A stretch of 64,000 nt of DNA from Sediminispirochaeta smaragdinae DSM 11293 (GTDB lineage: Bacteria > Spirochaetota > Spirochaetia > DSM-16054 > Sediminispirochaetaceae): positions 2,666,001 to 2,730,000 of the forward strand of contig NC_014364.1 in assembly GCF_000143985.1 (NCBI RefSeq). The letters run 5' to 3'. Positions 38,613 to 48,952 of the stretch are shown here, piece after piece (the first letter of the stretch is position 1; each line of letters opens with the position of its first letter). The notes below the pieces were generated by a model that worked only from the letters and a program-made list of their open reading frames with translations, had not been told where the DNA came from and ran no database searches. The position numbers and the translations under genes were made by a program.

Positions 38613-38917
38613 TAATGGAGTGATCCATACCCCTTCATTAATTTCTTCATCAATCTCTCCTTATGTTTTTGGTTTACCATTACGGGACCCACATTATACA
38701 CAATGGAAAAATCAATATGTGCATCCGCATTTTTTTGAAATTCTGAAAATACTACCGGAGAAATAATGTTGTATAAGAACGCCTCACGATTTTAAATTCG
38801 ATTTAACGTCAATCAAGATAGCAAACGGCTGTTTCATTTTTCAAAACCAACAGAAAATTCGGTATTCGCCCGTGTTTAGTGATACAACGATGTTTTGGGA
38901 TCTTGACTATGAACACA
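38613..38917. other. Intergenic, no gene seen
   Basis: About 300 bases, AT-rich, upstream of the lipoprotein. It should contain its promoter on the - strand, but no good -35/-10 pair stands out. Confidence 0.4.
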
Positions 38918-39160
38918 AATGCCTGTAGTATGTAGTTGGTTTTTGCGTACTAACTTTTCACCCATTGTGTCCGCTACTGATCCGGTAGCGGTTTTTATTT
39001 TCTCAAGGTAGATGAATGTTCCTTATGAAAATAGATAAATCTTCATTTATTGCCTGAATTTCTTGTTTTTTGTATCAAAACGTAGTACTTTTTAGTTGGC
39101 TTCTATGTACCAACTTCCTACCTAGGGTGGCCGCTACCAAACTGGTAGCGGCCTTTGTAT
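38918..39160 (-). pseudogene. Two decayed copies of the phage gene next to RecT
   Basis: On the - strand both stretches (about 38918-39000 and 39040-39160) recall the 32316-32585 gene. The second reads KAATSLVAATLGRKLV, then KSTTF, a stop, YKKQEIQAINEDL; compare KTATEPVAV and KSSTIRFKNQEIQAIDEHL in the phage. The first reads IKTATGSVADTMGEKLV. The palindrome CCGCTAC...GTAGCGG at the start of the gene is kept in both. They are likely relics of an older prophage at the same site. Confidence 0.6.
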
Positions 39161-39438
39161 TTCCGGTCTTTTCAATATCTTCCTGACGTTAATGTTTGTA
39201 TGATATGATCTCGCATCAGCATAATAGTTACTGCATGGAAGCCACGACATCATTCAAAGCATAAAAGAAAATTTATACACATCAGACAGAGTATCATTTC
39301 TTCATGCTGGCCACTGCAACCAGGCCAATACCAACAGAAATGTATAGAGCGTCTCTTCAACGAAATGTTTATTATATACACAACCATTGTTCACAAAATA
39401 CCAACATCTTGATACATTGTAGCGATAAGGATGGCATC

Positions 39439-40107
39439 ATGAAGAGGATTCAGAACCACAGCTTTGACGAAAAAAAGAGTTCTTTACTGGGATATTGGAC
39501 TTCAGATTATTATGCGGTTCCCGAAAGTATCGTTATGGAATTCCAAAGTTGTGGAATCTTCAATCTATACAATGATTATTTAATTAAAAAGCAATATGCG
39601 ACCGGTCGGTGGTCCTTTGTTGATAAGGAACTACTATTGTATGACACACTCTATACGGTGGCGTTTATCGATTCCTGTACCATAGAACTTGAAAATGGTG
39701 ACAGTAGGAAGTATTTATACCGGCTTGGTCATGAACCCGGTGGATATATCTTCGACAAGAAACCCCATCAACTTTCATTAGGAATATACAACGGAGAATT
39801 CACGACCATTGAACCCCAGTTGTTCTCCGTATGTGTAAGAGAGGGATCTTCATATATGATTTCCTGGGAAGACAGCTGGCAGTCAGATTCTGACGCCTGT
39901 TTTAATGGAGCCATAGAGATATCCGCTTATAAAGCTGACAAAAAACATGCCTATTTCACATCGATCGACAGTAGAAAAAAGCGACCGCAATTCGTTGTTG
40001 CAAGAGGAAATAGTATCTATTTTATCATTCATCCCCTTTTTCTACTCAACGCCTATACAGGAACATACGCTCTTACGATTACGGAAAAGGAGTCGGCTCA
40101 GGTTTAG
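39439..40107 (+). CDS. Hypothetical protein
   Basis: 222 residues from ATG at 39439 (AAGG upstream); the frame is open to 39304, but that part is weak. Beta-rich with many aromatic residues (SSLLGYWTSDYYAVPESIVM, ATGRWSFVDKELLLYDTLYT, SLGIYNGEFTTIEPQLFSVC), suggesting a lipocalin- or beta-sandwich-like fold. No signal peptide. Its stop overlaps that of the convergent EAL gene by 4 bases. I do not recognise a family. Confidence 0.6.
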   Translation: MKRIQNHSFDEKKSSLLGYWTSDYYAVPESIVMEFQSCGIFNLYNDYLIKKQYATGRWSFVDKELLLYDTLYTVAFIDSCTIELENGDSRKYLYRLGHEPGGYIFDKKPHQLSLGIYNGEFTTIEPQLFSVCVREGSSYMISWEDSWQSDSDACFNGAIEISAYKADKKHAYFTSIDSRKKRPQFVVARGNSIYFIIHPLFLLNAYTGTYALTITEKESAQV

Positions 40108-41765
40108 GATTCCGAGCACATATAGACTCCGTTACATCTCTCATACCAGCTTTTGAACGCATCAGGCGCCAAGGGATGAGTAATGGCATATCCCTGAGCC
40201 ATATCGCAGCCTATGGAATGAAGAAACGTGTAAACCTTTTCATCCTCCACTCCTTCTGCAATTGCTTTTATTCCTATTTTATGGGCCAGATCAACCGCCA
40301 CTTCAAGGATACCAGCGGCTCCCCTATCAGCCGGGGAACGACTAACAAAGGATTGATCGATTTTTATGAAAGAGATAGGAAGCTTATGCAAGTATTGTAA
40401 CGATGAATAGCCGGTTCCGAAGTCGTCAACCGACATGATGATCTTTAAACCAGCAAGTTTCATCATTTCGGCAACCGTCTGCTCTATATCCACCATTAAT
40501 GATCCTTCCGTTACCTCCAGTTCCAGCAATTCGGCACGTATACCGTATTGATCGATAAGCTTTGCGATAAAGTCGCTAAAATCGGGCTGAAGGAGGTTCC
40601 TGGTCGATATGTTTACCGCTATCGGAATCCGAATACCATAGCGCTCCCATACGACGATCTGTTCCATCGCCTGCTTCAGGGCAAATTCCGTAATCAATTG
40701 AATTAATGTGCTTTGCTCTGCACGGGGGATAAACATGCCAGGGGGAATGTTTCCGCGCGTTGGATGTGTCCATCGCATCAAGGCTTCGGCACCACAGACC
40801 ATTCCGTCGGCAATACGGACCTTTGGTTGATAATGTAAAGAAAGCTCACAATGCTCAATTGCCTTCTTCAGTTCTCCAAGGGTGACAAGATTTTCCGTCG
40901 TGGCTGCCATAATCTCCGGACTATATGGGAAGCTATCTTGTAGCTTTTCCTCCGCAATGGTCAAAGCGGCCTCAGCCTCCTGGAGGTAGCGCTCCGGTGG
41001 TTCAAACACATTCTCACCTATTTCGGTAACCCCCATCCGGGAATCAACATGAATGGAAATCCCGTTATACAGTATAGGTTCCCGTGAGGCAGAGATCAGG
41101 GTTCGCAGCGCCACATCTTTATCCTCTGTGTCCTTTAGAAACAGAAGAACTGCAAGCTGTCTCGTCTCAATTCGAAAGATTGCTTTCCCCATGTCCATTT
41201 TTAAAAAACGAGCCGCCAACTGCCGGACCGCCTCATCGATAACCGAAAAACCCAGGGTAGATTTCAGCTCCATGACATTTTCCAATGAGATAACAATAAG
41301 CAGAGAATTGGGCGTCAGCCGATCGAGCAATGCCTTGCGATTGGGTAATTCCGTCGAGGAATCATGCAGAGAAAGCCATTGGAGATGCGTGATATAGGAC
41401 GTTGCGCTATCCGCGGCCAAGCCGCTAAGAATCCCAAACAAGAGGAAGAACCCACTTCGATAAAGCCAGTTTATCGCCAGCTGCTGTTCCCCTGTCGCCA
41501 CCTCAATCGGCATGAAAGGACCGAGAGCAAGCCCTCCAACAAGAGCCGTGACAATCCCCCCTTTGATTCCGAAAACGAAACCGGCAATCAGTATAGGTAG
41601 GTACATAGAGTGTGAATACACGAATTTTATTCCACCGGTAGCATAGACGAGTAGATACACCGATGCAACAAGCATTGCCAAGATCGGAATCATCCAAGTC
41701 TTTATTGCATGCTGCCGTTTTTCAATCCATTCAAACAGGTGTTTCATATCCATTGCATACCACAA
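40104..41765 (-). CDS. Membrane-bound c-di-GMP phosphodiesterase (degenerate GGDEF plus EAL)
   Basis: 553 residues. Four or so TM segments (about 20-125) precede a GGDEF-like domain (SLHDSSTELPNRKALLDRLT) whose signature is lost (IETRQLAVLLF in the active-site place), so it cannot make c-di-GMP. The EAL domain (from about 295) is complete: GAEALMRW, EVTEGSLM, the loop DDFGTGYSSLQYLHKLPISF and KIDQSF, then AEGVEDE. It would hydrolyse c-di-GMP in response to a membrane signal, in keeping with the PilZ protein at 56236. Confidence 0.9.
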   Translation of the reverse strand: MWYAMDMKHLFEWIEKRQHAIKTWMIPILAMLVASVYLLVYATGGIKFVYSHSMYLPILIAGFVFGIKGGIVTALVGGLALGPFMPIEVATGEQQLAINWLYRSGFFLLFGILSGLAADSATSYITHLQWLSLHDSSTELPNRKALLDRLTPNSLLIVISLENVMELKSTLGFSVIDEAVRQLAARFLKMDMGKAIFRIETRQLAVLLFLKDTEDKDVALRTLISASREPILYNGISIHVDSRMGVTEIGENVFEPPERYLQEAEAALTIAEEKLQDSFPYSPEIMAATTENLVTLGELKKAIEHCELSLHYQPKVRIADGMVCGAEALMRWTHPTRGNIPPGMFIPRAEQSTLIQLITEFALKQAMEQIVVWERYGIRIPIAVNISTRNLLQPDFSDFIAKLIDQYGIRAELLELEVTEGSLMVDIEQTVAEMMKLAGLKIIMSVDDFGTGYSSLQYLHKLPISFIKIDQSFVSRSPADRGAAGILEVAVDLAHKIGIKAIAEGVEDEKVYTFLHSIGCDMAQGYAITHPLAPDAFKSWYERCNGVYMCSES

Positions 41766-41886
41766 GAATCTAGTATAATGGTTCTAAAGGCCATCGCAAG
41801 CTTTCCTACCGGATCAACTGAAAAAGTAAATTTGCCATAATATATATTTTTCTATATATTACACTACAACAAATATGGAGATGCAC

Positions 41887-42216
41887 ATGCTTGAATCAGT
41901 TACGACACTCACGGAATATTCGAAGCGAGTCGAAACCACCCCCCTTTTCCTCGCCTATTTCACCGCCCCCGGTTGTGGAGTTTGCACCTCCATACGACCT
42001 AAAATCGAAGGATTACTGGCAGCACATCCCTCAATCGAATCCTGTATCATAGATATCTCGACTCAACAGAAAATCTCGGCCCAGCTTTCCATCTTTTCCA
42101 TTCCCGCCGTTCTTTTTTATGCCCAGGGTAAAGAGACGATCAGAGAGGCCCGTTATTTCAGCGTCGAGCAACTTGAAGAAAAGATAGAGCGTTATCAGGC
42201 CCTTTTAGAAGAATAA
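41887..42216 (+). CDS. Thioredoxin-like protein
   Basis: 109 residues from ATG at 41887 (GGAG eight bases upstream; 41875 is also possible). The motif FTAPGCGVCTSIRP gives a CGVC redox pair with Pro ahead, and the cis-Pro loop IFSIPAVLFY is present. A cytoplasmic thioredoxin-fold reductase of unknown partner. The GV dipeptide in the active site differs from GP of classic thioredoxin. Confidence 0.88.
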   Translation: MLESVTTLTEYSKRVETTPLFLAYFTAPGCGVCTSIRPKIEGLLAAHPSIESCIIDISTQQKISAQLSIFSIPAVLFYAQGKETIREARYFSVEQLEEKIERYQALLEE

Positions 42217-42277
42217 GTCTCATTGAATCCGATTCCCGTTTTATGGTATCATTGTTCATCGAATAGGATGGAGACGT

Positions 42278-44314
42278 ATGGAAACAAGGCAAATGCGCAA
42301 TATCGGCATCATGGCACATATCGATGCGGGAAAGACGACAACCACCGAAAGGATCTTGTTTTATACCGGAAAAAGTCACAAGATCGGTGAAGTCGATGAC
42401 GGTGAGGCCGTCATGGACTGGATGGAACAGGAGCAGGACCGCGGAATCACCATCACCTCCGCGGCAACCACGTGTTTCTGGAAAGAAACCCAGATCAACA
42501 TCATTGATACACCGGGACATGTCGACTTCACAGCCGAAGTTGAACGCTCTTTACGTGTTCTCGATTCTGCCATTGCCATTTTCTGTGCAGTAGGGGGGGT
42601 AGAACCTCAGTCCGAGACGGTCTGGCACCAGGCCGATCATTATAAAATTCCAAGAATCGCCTACATCAATAAAATGGACCGCCTCGGAGCCGACTTTTTC
42701 GGTGTCATTGAAGAGATTAAAGAAAAATTAAAGGCAAACCCTGTCCCTCTCTATCTCCCTATCGGTAAGGAATCCGATTTCACCGGTATCATCGATCTCA
42801 TTGAAGAGCAGGAAATAAGTTTCGAGCCGACGAACTACGGAAGCGAAATGCACCATAGTCCAATCTCGGAGGAGTACAAGGAACTCTGTGCACAGTGGAG
42901 GGAACACCTGATTGATCAGCTCTCCGCTTTTTCCGATGAGATAACCGAACGCTATCTCGAGGGTGAAGAAGTTCCCAAAGAAATGATCAAAGCGGCCATC
43001 AGGAAAGGAACGATCTCCAGAGAGATTATCCCCATTTTCGTCGGTGCATCACTGAAAAACGTGGGTGTTCAGCCCCTTCTCGACGGCGTCGTTGCTTATC
43101 TCCCCTCTCCCTGGGAAACCCCTCCCATCGAAGGGCTTCATCTGAAACAAGACAAAATGGTGGCCGTTGCGATAGACGAGCAGCAGCAGCCTCTCGGTTT
43201 GGTTTTTAAGATTCAATTTGATCGGGAAATGGGTGCCCTCAGCTTTGTCAGAATGTACAGCGGAACCCTAAAAAAGGGACAAACCGTGTATAACATCACA
43301 AAACGAAAACGGGAACGAATTAATCGTATCTTGAGAATGCACTCGAATCGAAGCGAAGCAATGGACTCGATAAGTGCAGGGGATATTGCGGTCATCGTAG
43401 GGTTCAAGCTTGCCCAAACAGGGGATACCATTGGTTCGGAAGGATACCAGGTTTCTCTTGAGCCGATGCAGTTCCCCGAGCCGGTCATCTCGGTCGCCAT
43501 CGAACCGAAAACGGCAAGCGACCAGGAAAAGCTTCATAAGGTGCTCGACCAGCTTCACCGGGAAGATCCGACCTTCACGGTGAGAGAGAATGTTGATACG
43601 GGGCAGCTTCTCATATCCGGTATGGGAGAGCTTCACCTTGATGTGTTGGTGACCCGAGTCATAAAGGACTTTAATGTTGATGCGCGCATTGGGAACCCTC
43701 AGGTTACCTATCGTGAGTCCATCTCCAAAGAACATACCCATACGGAACATTTCCATAAGGTGGTTTCGGGCAAGGAAACAAATGCGGTCATCACACTTAA
43801 GGTCGAACCTGTTAAGCAGGGAGCAGGAAACGTCTTTGAATGTCTTGTTAACGAAAGGGAATTTCCACGTGAATTTCGTGATGCTGTCGAGCGGGGAGTA
43901 ATGAACGCCTTTGGTGGCGGTATCATGTACGGCTATCCCGTTTTCGATGTTAAAGTCAGTCTCTTGTCCGTAGAATTCGATGAAATGACTGCGACGGCTG
44001 CCGCATACGAGGCTGCAGGCTCTCTAGGCTTCGATGCTGCGTGCCGTGACGCCGACCCCATTCTCCTCGAACCGGTTATGAAGGTTGATGTCATGTGCCC
44101 CAAGGAGTTCGTTGGAGAGGTCATGAGTCAGATAACCAGCAGAGGGGGTATGATTGAGAGTCTTGAAAGCAAGCAGTCAATCGAACATATCCGTGCCGAG
44201 GTTCCTATGATAAAGATGTTTGGCTACTCCACCAATCTTCGCTCCGTCACCCAGGGACGCGGAACCTTCGCAATGGAATTCAGTCATTTTCAGCCGAAGG
44301 AAGGCGGGATCTAG
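42278..44314 (+). CDS. fusA: Translation elongation factor G
   Basis: 678 residues with the five EF-G domains. G1 [10 protein letters not shown]2 region [11 protein letters not shown]3 DTPGHVDF and G4 NKMD are intact. Domain IV includes [20 protein letters not shown] in the usual place. It drives translocation with GTP, or ribosome recycling if it is the second of the two EF-Gs often found in spirochaetes. It stands with an AEC transporter and a second, more divergent EF-G-like gene downstream. Confidence 0.95.
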   Translation: METRQMRNIGIMAHIDAGKTTTTERILFYTGKSHKIGEVDDGEAVMDWMEQEQDRGITITSAATTCFWKETQINIIDTPGHVDFTAEVERSLRVLDSAIAIFCAVGGVEPQSETVWHQADHYKIPRIAYINKMDRLGADFFGVIEEIKEKLKANPVPLYLPIGKESDFTGIIDLIEEQEISFEPTNYGSEMHHSPISEEYKELCAQWREHLIDQLSAFSDEITERYLEGEEVPKEMIKAAIRKGTISREIIPIFVGASLKNVGVQPLLDGVVAYLPSPWETPPIEGLHLKQDKMVAVAIDEQQQPLGLVFKIQFDREMGALSFVRMYSGTLKKGQTVYNITKRKRERINRILRMHSNRSEAMDSISAGDIAVIVGFKLAQTGDTIGSEGYQVSLEPMQFPEPVISVAIEPKTASDQEKLHKVLDQLHREDPTFTVRENVDTGQLLISGMGELHLDVLVTRVIKDFNVDARIGNPQVTYRESISKEHTHTEHFHKVVSGKETNAVITLKVEPVKQGAGNVFECLVNEREFPREFRDAVERGVMNAFGGGIMYGYPVFDVKVSLLSVEFDEMTATAAAYEAAGSLGFDAACRDADPILLEPVMKVDVMCPKEFVGEVMSQITSRGGMIESLESKQSIEHIRAEVPMIKMFGYSTNLRSVTQGRGTFAMEFSHFQPKEGGI

Positions 44315-44326
44315 GAGATTCCAACC

Positions 44327-45289
44327 ATGTACAGTATCCTCTTCGCCGCCCTTGCTCGTCTTGCGGGGTTTGCAATTGGCGGTTTCCTGCTTTTCAGATT
44401 TACCCCCTTGAACGATAAACATTTGCAGCCTGTGCTGGGGCTTACCATGAATGTTTTACTTCCCATCTATTTCGTTCGTAACTTCATCGTCGGATGGGCT
44501 AGTGCCGAGGGAGCAGGGTATCCCTTTATGGTTGGTTTCTTTGCAGGCAGTATCTTTTTTCTGTTTTTTCAGATGGGATTGGGTCGCCTGCTCTCCCCTT
44601 TGGCCGTTTCCGAAAAAGCCCACCGCCGTGACTTTATCCTCCTCTTTGCCTTTCAAAATGCAGGCTATGTGGCACTCCCCATCATGGAATCCTTTGCCCC
44701 TCCGGAACTGATGATCTTCATGTTTTTCTGGATCTTCGGGTTCAATATCCTTTTCTGGACGCTCACCATTTCTCTCCTCAATTCCGACAAGGCCGCCTTT
44801 ACCTTCAAGGTAAGCGGACCGCTCGTCGGAATTCTCATCGGCTTTTCTCTTTCTGTCTTCGGACTCGACAAACCGCTTTACGATTTTGCAGACACGGTAC
44901 TCACCCTTCCCGCAAAGCTTAGTATGGATCTCATTCTTGTCGCTCTGGGAGGGATCCTCGCTCTTATTCCAAAGGGCTCCTTTAAATTCCGCAAGGATTA
45001 TCTTTTTTTCGTTATTGTAAAACTTTTACTCTACCCGCTCCTCATGTTAGCCATCCTCTACCCTCTACATCCGACATGGATTCCGGAATCCCTTTTGGTT
45101 CCCATGAAGCTGGCCCTTATCTTGCAGGCGGCGGTTCCTCCCTCAACAAATCTAATGATTGCCACAAAGAAATATGGAACAGAACAACAGGTTGCCTATA
45201 TTGCCGGGGGCGAGATCGTTACCTATCTCGCGTCGGTGCTTACCATGCCCATAGTTTTGATAATTTCCTTTTATTTTCTCTTCTCATAG
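44327..45289 (+). CDS. AEC family transporter
   Basis: 320 residues with about ten TM segments in the two-bundle layout of the auxin efflux carrier/AEC superfamily. The segment AFQNAGYVALPIMESFAPPE in the middle and QAAVPPSTNLMIATKKYGTE near the C-terminus are typical crossover helices. Bacterial members export or import carboxylates such as malate; substrate unknown here. It starts 13 bases after fusA. Confidence 0.88.
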   Translation: MYSILFAALARLAGFAIGGFLLFRFTPLNDKHLQPVLGLTMNVLLPIYFVRNFIVGWASAEGAGYPFMVGFFAGSIFFLFFQMGLGRLLSPLAVSEKAHRRDFILLFAFQNAGYVALPIMESFAPPELMIFMFFWIFGFNILFWTLTISLLNSDKAAFTFKVSGPLVGILIGFSLSVFGLDKPLYDFADTVLTLPAKLSMDLILVALGGILALIPKGSFKFRKDYLFFVIVKLLLYPLLMLAILYPLHPTWIPESLLVPMKLALILQAAVPPSTNLMIATKKYGTEQQVAYIAGGEIVTYLASVLTMPIVLIISFYFLFS

Positions 45290-45387
45290 CCATCATTCTC
45301 AATCATTAGAGTACTATGAGCTTTTTGTTGACAACAGAAAACTCACCTCGTATAGTAAATCAAACAGAAAGCAAAAAGGAGACTGTT

Positions 45388-47469
45388 ATGAGTTTTACCT
45401 CTGCCGACATCAGAAATTTAGCGATCATAGGTCACAACGGCACCGGGAAAACCACCTTATTAGAACAGATTCTCTATAACGGTGGTATTATTCCGAAAGC
45501 CGAAGGTGTCGATTCGGGGAAATCGGTAAGTGATTTTACCGATGAAGAACAGGAGCGGGGAATGTCTATCCACACTTCCCTTGCATCGCTCGAGTGGAAA
45601 GGCCATCAGATCAACTTGCTGGATACTCCCGGAACTGCCGATTTTATAGGAGAGGTGGTTTGCGCATTTCGAGCGACCGAATCGGCAGTTATGGTGGTAT
45701 CGGGTAGATCCGGGGTTCAGATTGAAACAATAAAGCTGTGGCGGAGGCTAAACGGTAGAAACATGCCGAGGATTGTTTTCATCAACGAGCTTGATAAGGA
45801 ACATTCCAGTTTTCAAAAGAGTTTTGGCGACCTAAAAGAAAAGTTTGAAAAGACCTTTGTTCCCGTGACCATCCCCATTGGGGACGGAACGGATTTTAAG
45901 GGAATTGTGAACCTTATCGAAAATAAGGCCTACCTCATCCATGAAGCAGCGGAAAAAGATGAGCCCATCGATATTCCCGCCGATATGAACGCTATGGTCG
46001 AGGAATATCGGCTTCAGATGATCGAATCCGCCGCTGAAGGCGACGATGATCTGATGGAAAAATACTTTGCCGAAGGAACCCTGACCGAAGATGAGATTCG
46101 CAAGGGACTTCGCGAAGGACTGCGCGACAATAAAATCGTACCGGTGCTATGCGGCAGCGCCGTACACAACAATGGCATAGCAAGTCTCCTTAATTTTATT
46201 ACAAATAACGCACCCAGCCCCGAACATGTCAACGAAAAAGCCGACGATGCCGATGGAAAAGAGGTCGAGGTAGAAATCAGCAAAGAAAAGCCGATGAGTT
46301 GCATGGTCTTCAAGACAACGATCGACCAGTTCAGTGGTAAGCTCAGCTACGTCAAGGTTGTCACCGGGGAGCTCAATTCCAATAGTGAGCTATACAATCC
46401 GAGGGAAAAACGCAGAGAAAAGGGATCAAAGATCTACCGGGCGATCGGGAAAAAGCTGATTGAAGTTTCCGAACTTACCGCCGGAGATATCGGCATCATA
46501 ACGAAACTCGACGGTGTCAGGACCAACGATACCCTCTGCAGCAGTAATGAGATTCTTACCTATCATAAACTTGCCCTTCCCCAGCCGGTGTTTGGTCTCA
46601 CCGTAAATGCTGCCAGCAAAAAGGCAGAAGACAAGCTCAATGAGTTTTTACACAGGGCAAGTGAAGAAGATCCTACCTTTGATGTTTCCTTTAATAAAGA
46701 AACAAAAGAAAGTGTTATAAGCGGGATGGGAGAGCTGCATATCACGATCATTCTGGATAAAATTCGAAATAAGCAAAAGATAGAGGTCGAAACAAAAACC
46801 CCAAAGGTTGCCTACCGGGAAACCATTACAAAGTCGGCAAATGCAGAATACACACATAAAAAGCAGACCGGTGGTCACGGCCAGTACGGCAAAGTGGCCA
46901 TGGAAATAAATCCCCTCGCTCGTGGAGAAAAATTTACCTTTCAAAATGCTATCAAGGGCGGATCGATCAGCAAGGGGTATATGCCCGGAATCGAAAAAGG
47001 GATCATTGAAGGAATGGAAGAAGGGTACCTGGCCCACTACCCCATCGTCGATCTCGGCGCAGTCATTATCGACGGTAAGGAACACCCCGTAGATAGTTCG
47101 GAAATGGCCTTTAAGATGGCGGCAAAGGGAGCCCTTCGGGCCTGTCTTGAAAAGGCGGGGGTTATGCTACTTGAGCCGATCATGAAGCTGCGGGTCTTTG
47201 CCGATGAGCAATACCTCGGTGATATTCTTTCCGACCTTTCGGGAAAACGAGGTCGTGTACTTGGTCAGGAAAATCTGGGCGGAGGTATCGTGGAAATCGA
47301 TGCCGAGGTGCCTCAGGCAGAAATGCTGCGCTATGCCATCGACCTTCGTTCGATCACGAGCGGAACCGGCAGTTTCGAACTCGACTTCGACCACTATGCC
47401 ACCTTGACGGGCAAGAACGCCGAACAAGTTATCGCCGAATCAAAGGCGATGGTCACCGAAGAGGAATAG
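45388..47469 (+). CDS. EF-G-like GTPase (second elongation factor G paralogue)
   Basis: 693 residues from ATG at 45388 (AAAGGAG upstream). The translational GTPase domains are present, but G1 reads GHNGTGKTT, G3 DTPGTADF and G4 NELD instead of NKxD. The C-terminal part has QTGGHGQYGKVAMEINP and the domain V pattern LEPIMKLRVFADEQYLGDIL. Paralogues with such differences form the EF-G-like (EF-G2) group; their role is not settled. A GTP-binding change at G4 may alter affinity. A terminator follows. Confidence 0.92.
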   Translation: MSFTSADIRNLAIIGHNGTGKTTLLEQILYNGGIIPKAEGVDSGKSVSDFTDEEQERGMSIHTSLASLEWKGHQINLLDTPGTADFIGEVVCAFRATESAVMVVSGRSGVQIETIKLWRRLNGRNMPRIVFINELDKEHSSFQKSFGDLKEKFEKTFVPVTIPIGDGTDFKGIVNLIENKAYLIHEAAEKDEPIDIPADMNAMVEEYRLQMIESAAEGDDDLMEKYFAEGTLTEDEIRKGLREGLRDNKIVPVLCGSAVHNNGIASLLNFITNNAPSPEHVNEKADDADGKEVEVEISKEKPMSCMVFKTTIDQFSGKLSYVKVVTGELNSNSELYNPREKRREKGSKIYRAIGKKLIEVSELTAGDIGIITKLDGVRTNDTLCSSNEILTYHKLALPQPVFGLTVNAASKKAEDKLNEFLHRASEEDPTFDVSFNKETKESVISGMGELHITIILDKIRNKQKIEVETKTPKVAYRETITKSANAEYTHKKQTGGHGQYGKVAMEINPLARGEKFTFQNAIKGGSISKGYMPGIEKGIIEGMEEGYLAHYPIVDLGAVIIDGKEHPVDSSEMAFKMAAKGALRACLEKAGVMLLEPIMKLRVFADEQYLGDILSDLSGKRGRVLGQENLGGGIVEIDAEVPQAEMLRYAIDLRSITSGTGSFELDFDHYATLTGKNAEQVIAESKAMVTEEE

Positions 47470-47483
47470 TCTAAAAAGGATAA

Positions 47484-47517
47484 CTAAAAACGGCCGGATT
47501 CCTCCGGCCGTTTTTTT
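47484..47517. terminator. Bidirectional terminator between EF-G-like gene and gltA
   Basis: AAAAACGGCCGGA / TCCGGCCGTTTTTTT forms a GC-rich stem with A-run before and T-run after, so it can end transcripts from both sides. It covers the last codons of citrate synthase by two bases. Confidence 0.9.
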
Positions 47518-48868
47518 ACACCCGCTCATGTAAGGGAAGATATTCCCGTTGTACGGTTCTGATATGCTTATAAGCGGGACGCATGATTCTTCCGCCGTTG
47601 ATGATCTCCTCGATCCGATGAGCACACCATCCGGCGATCCTTGCAACGGCAAAAATCGGGGTATACAGGTCTTGCGGAATACCCAACATCGCATAGACAA
47701 ATCCCGAATAGAAATCGACATTGGCACAGATCACCTTGTCCACCCCCTTCAGCCTGCCGATCACCGCAGGAGAAAGGCGTTCAATCATGTGATACAATTC
47801 GAATTCCTCAAGCAGCCCCTTCTCTTGTGCCAAAATCCGGGCCTTTTCCTTAAGCAAAACAGCCCGAGGATCGCTGTAGGTATACACTGCATGGCCCATT
47901 CCATAGACCAAGCCGCTCTTATCGTATGCCTCTTTTCGAACGATCTTTTCGATATAAGTGCTGATCTCCTCTTCATCCTTCCAGTCGCCGACATTGGCCT
48001 TAAAATCCTCGATCATCTCCCGGACCTTGATGTTTGCCCCACCATGCTTTGCTCCTTTCAGCGAACCGACTGCGGCGGCAACGGCCGAATAGGTGTCTGT
48101 ATCGCTTGAAGAGACAACATGGATGGTAAAGGCGGAGTTGTTCCCTCCTCCATGCTCGGCATGAAGGACCAAGGCAAGGTCGAGGAGTTCCGCCTCAAGT
48201 TTCGTGTATTTTGCATCGGGACGAATCAGACGGAGAAGATTCTCCGCGGTTCCAAGCTTCGGGTCGGGGGAGTGAATAAAAAGGGTCTTATTTGCATGGT
48301 AGTGCTGTTTTGCCTGAAATCCATAGGAAACAAAGACCGGAAAGCGAGCGATCAGGCACACTGCTTGTCGCAGCACGTTTTCGATGCTGGAATCCTCGGC
48401 GTTATCATCATAGGAATAGGAGGCAAGAACACTCCTGGCCAGCTTGTTCATAATATTTGAGCTGGGAGCCGTGAGAATCATATCTTCGGTAAAACCGTCC
48501 GGCAACAAGCGCCTGCTACCGAGAACCGTCTTGAACTCCTCCAGCTCGGCCTCATTCGGAAGCTGTCCGAAGAGCAGCAGGTAGACAGTCTCCTCATAAC
48601 CGAAACGCCGTTCCCTCTGAAAACCGTTCACAAGGTCGGCCACATCGATTCCGCGATAACGAAGCCGTCCTTCCACCGGGACCTTCTCTTTCTCATCGAC
48701 TATATATCCATGAACATCACCAATCTGGGTGAGCCCGACAAGAACGCCGGTACCATCGTTATTCCGAAGGCCCCGCTTTACATCGTAACGGCTGAAAAAA
48801 GAGGGATCAATCTGATTATTTTTTAAAATGATAGCAGAAAGTCTTTGCATATCGATGCTATTTACCAT
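47516..48868 (-). CDS. gltA: Citrate synthase
   Basis: 450 residues. The catalytic regions are recognisable: HAEHGGGNNSAFTIHVVSSS, GSLKGAKHGGANIKVREMIE, GMGHAVYTYSDPRAVLLKEK and the Asp in CANVDFYSGFVYAMLGIPQD. It condenses oxaloacetate and acetyl-CoA to citrate, the first reaction of the TCA cycle. The N-terminal 60 residues are slightly longer than in short type I enzymes, as in other anaerobes with this subfamily. Monocistronic; it ends in the bidirectional terminator. Confidence 0.95.
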   Translation of the reverse strand: MVNSIDMQRLSAIILKNNQIDPSFFSRYDVKRGLRNNDGTGVLVGLTQIGDVHGYIVDEKEKVPVEGRLRYRGIDVADLVNGFQRERRFGYEETVYLLLFGQLPNEAELEEFKTVLGSRRLLPDGFTEDMILTAPSSNIMNKLARSVLASYSYDDNAEDSSIENVLRQAVCLIARFPVFVSYGFQAKQHYHANKTLFIHSPDPKLGTAENLLRLIRPDAKYTKLEAELLDLALVLHAEHGGGNNSAFTIHVVSSSDTDTYSAVAAAVGSLKGAKHGGANIKVREMIEDFKANVGDWKDEEEISTYIEKIVRKEAYDKSGLVYGMGHAVYTYSDPRAVLLKEKARILAQEKGLLEEFELYHMIERLSPAVIGRLKGVDKVICANVDFYSGFVYAMLGIPQDLYTPIFAVARIAGWCAHRIEEIINGGRIMRPAYKHIRTVQREYLPLHERV

Positions 48869-48952
48869 AGATGTGGTACCCCTCCAGGTGATAAATGAAT
48901 ATTATTGCAACAATAGTGCTATAAAATCGATTTTTATGCAATAGAAGAGGAA

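Noticed and set aside
38970-39155. The two CCGCTAC...GTAGCGG hairpins as plain terminators
   Set aside because: They align with the start of the phage gene 32316-32585, so common descent explains them; a terminator role on the + strand is possible only for the first, which has a T-run.
47549-48109. A 186-codon + strand frame
   Set aside because: Antisense shadow of citrate synthase.
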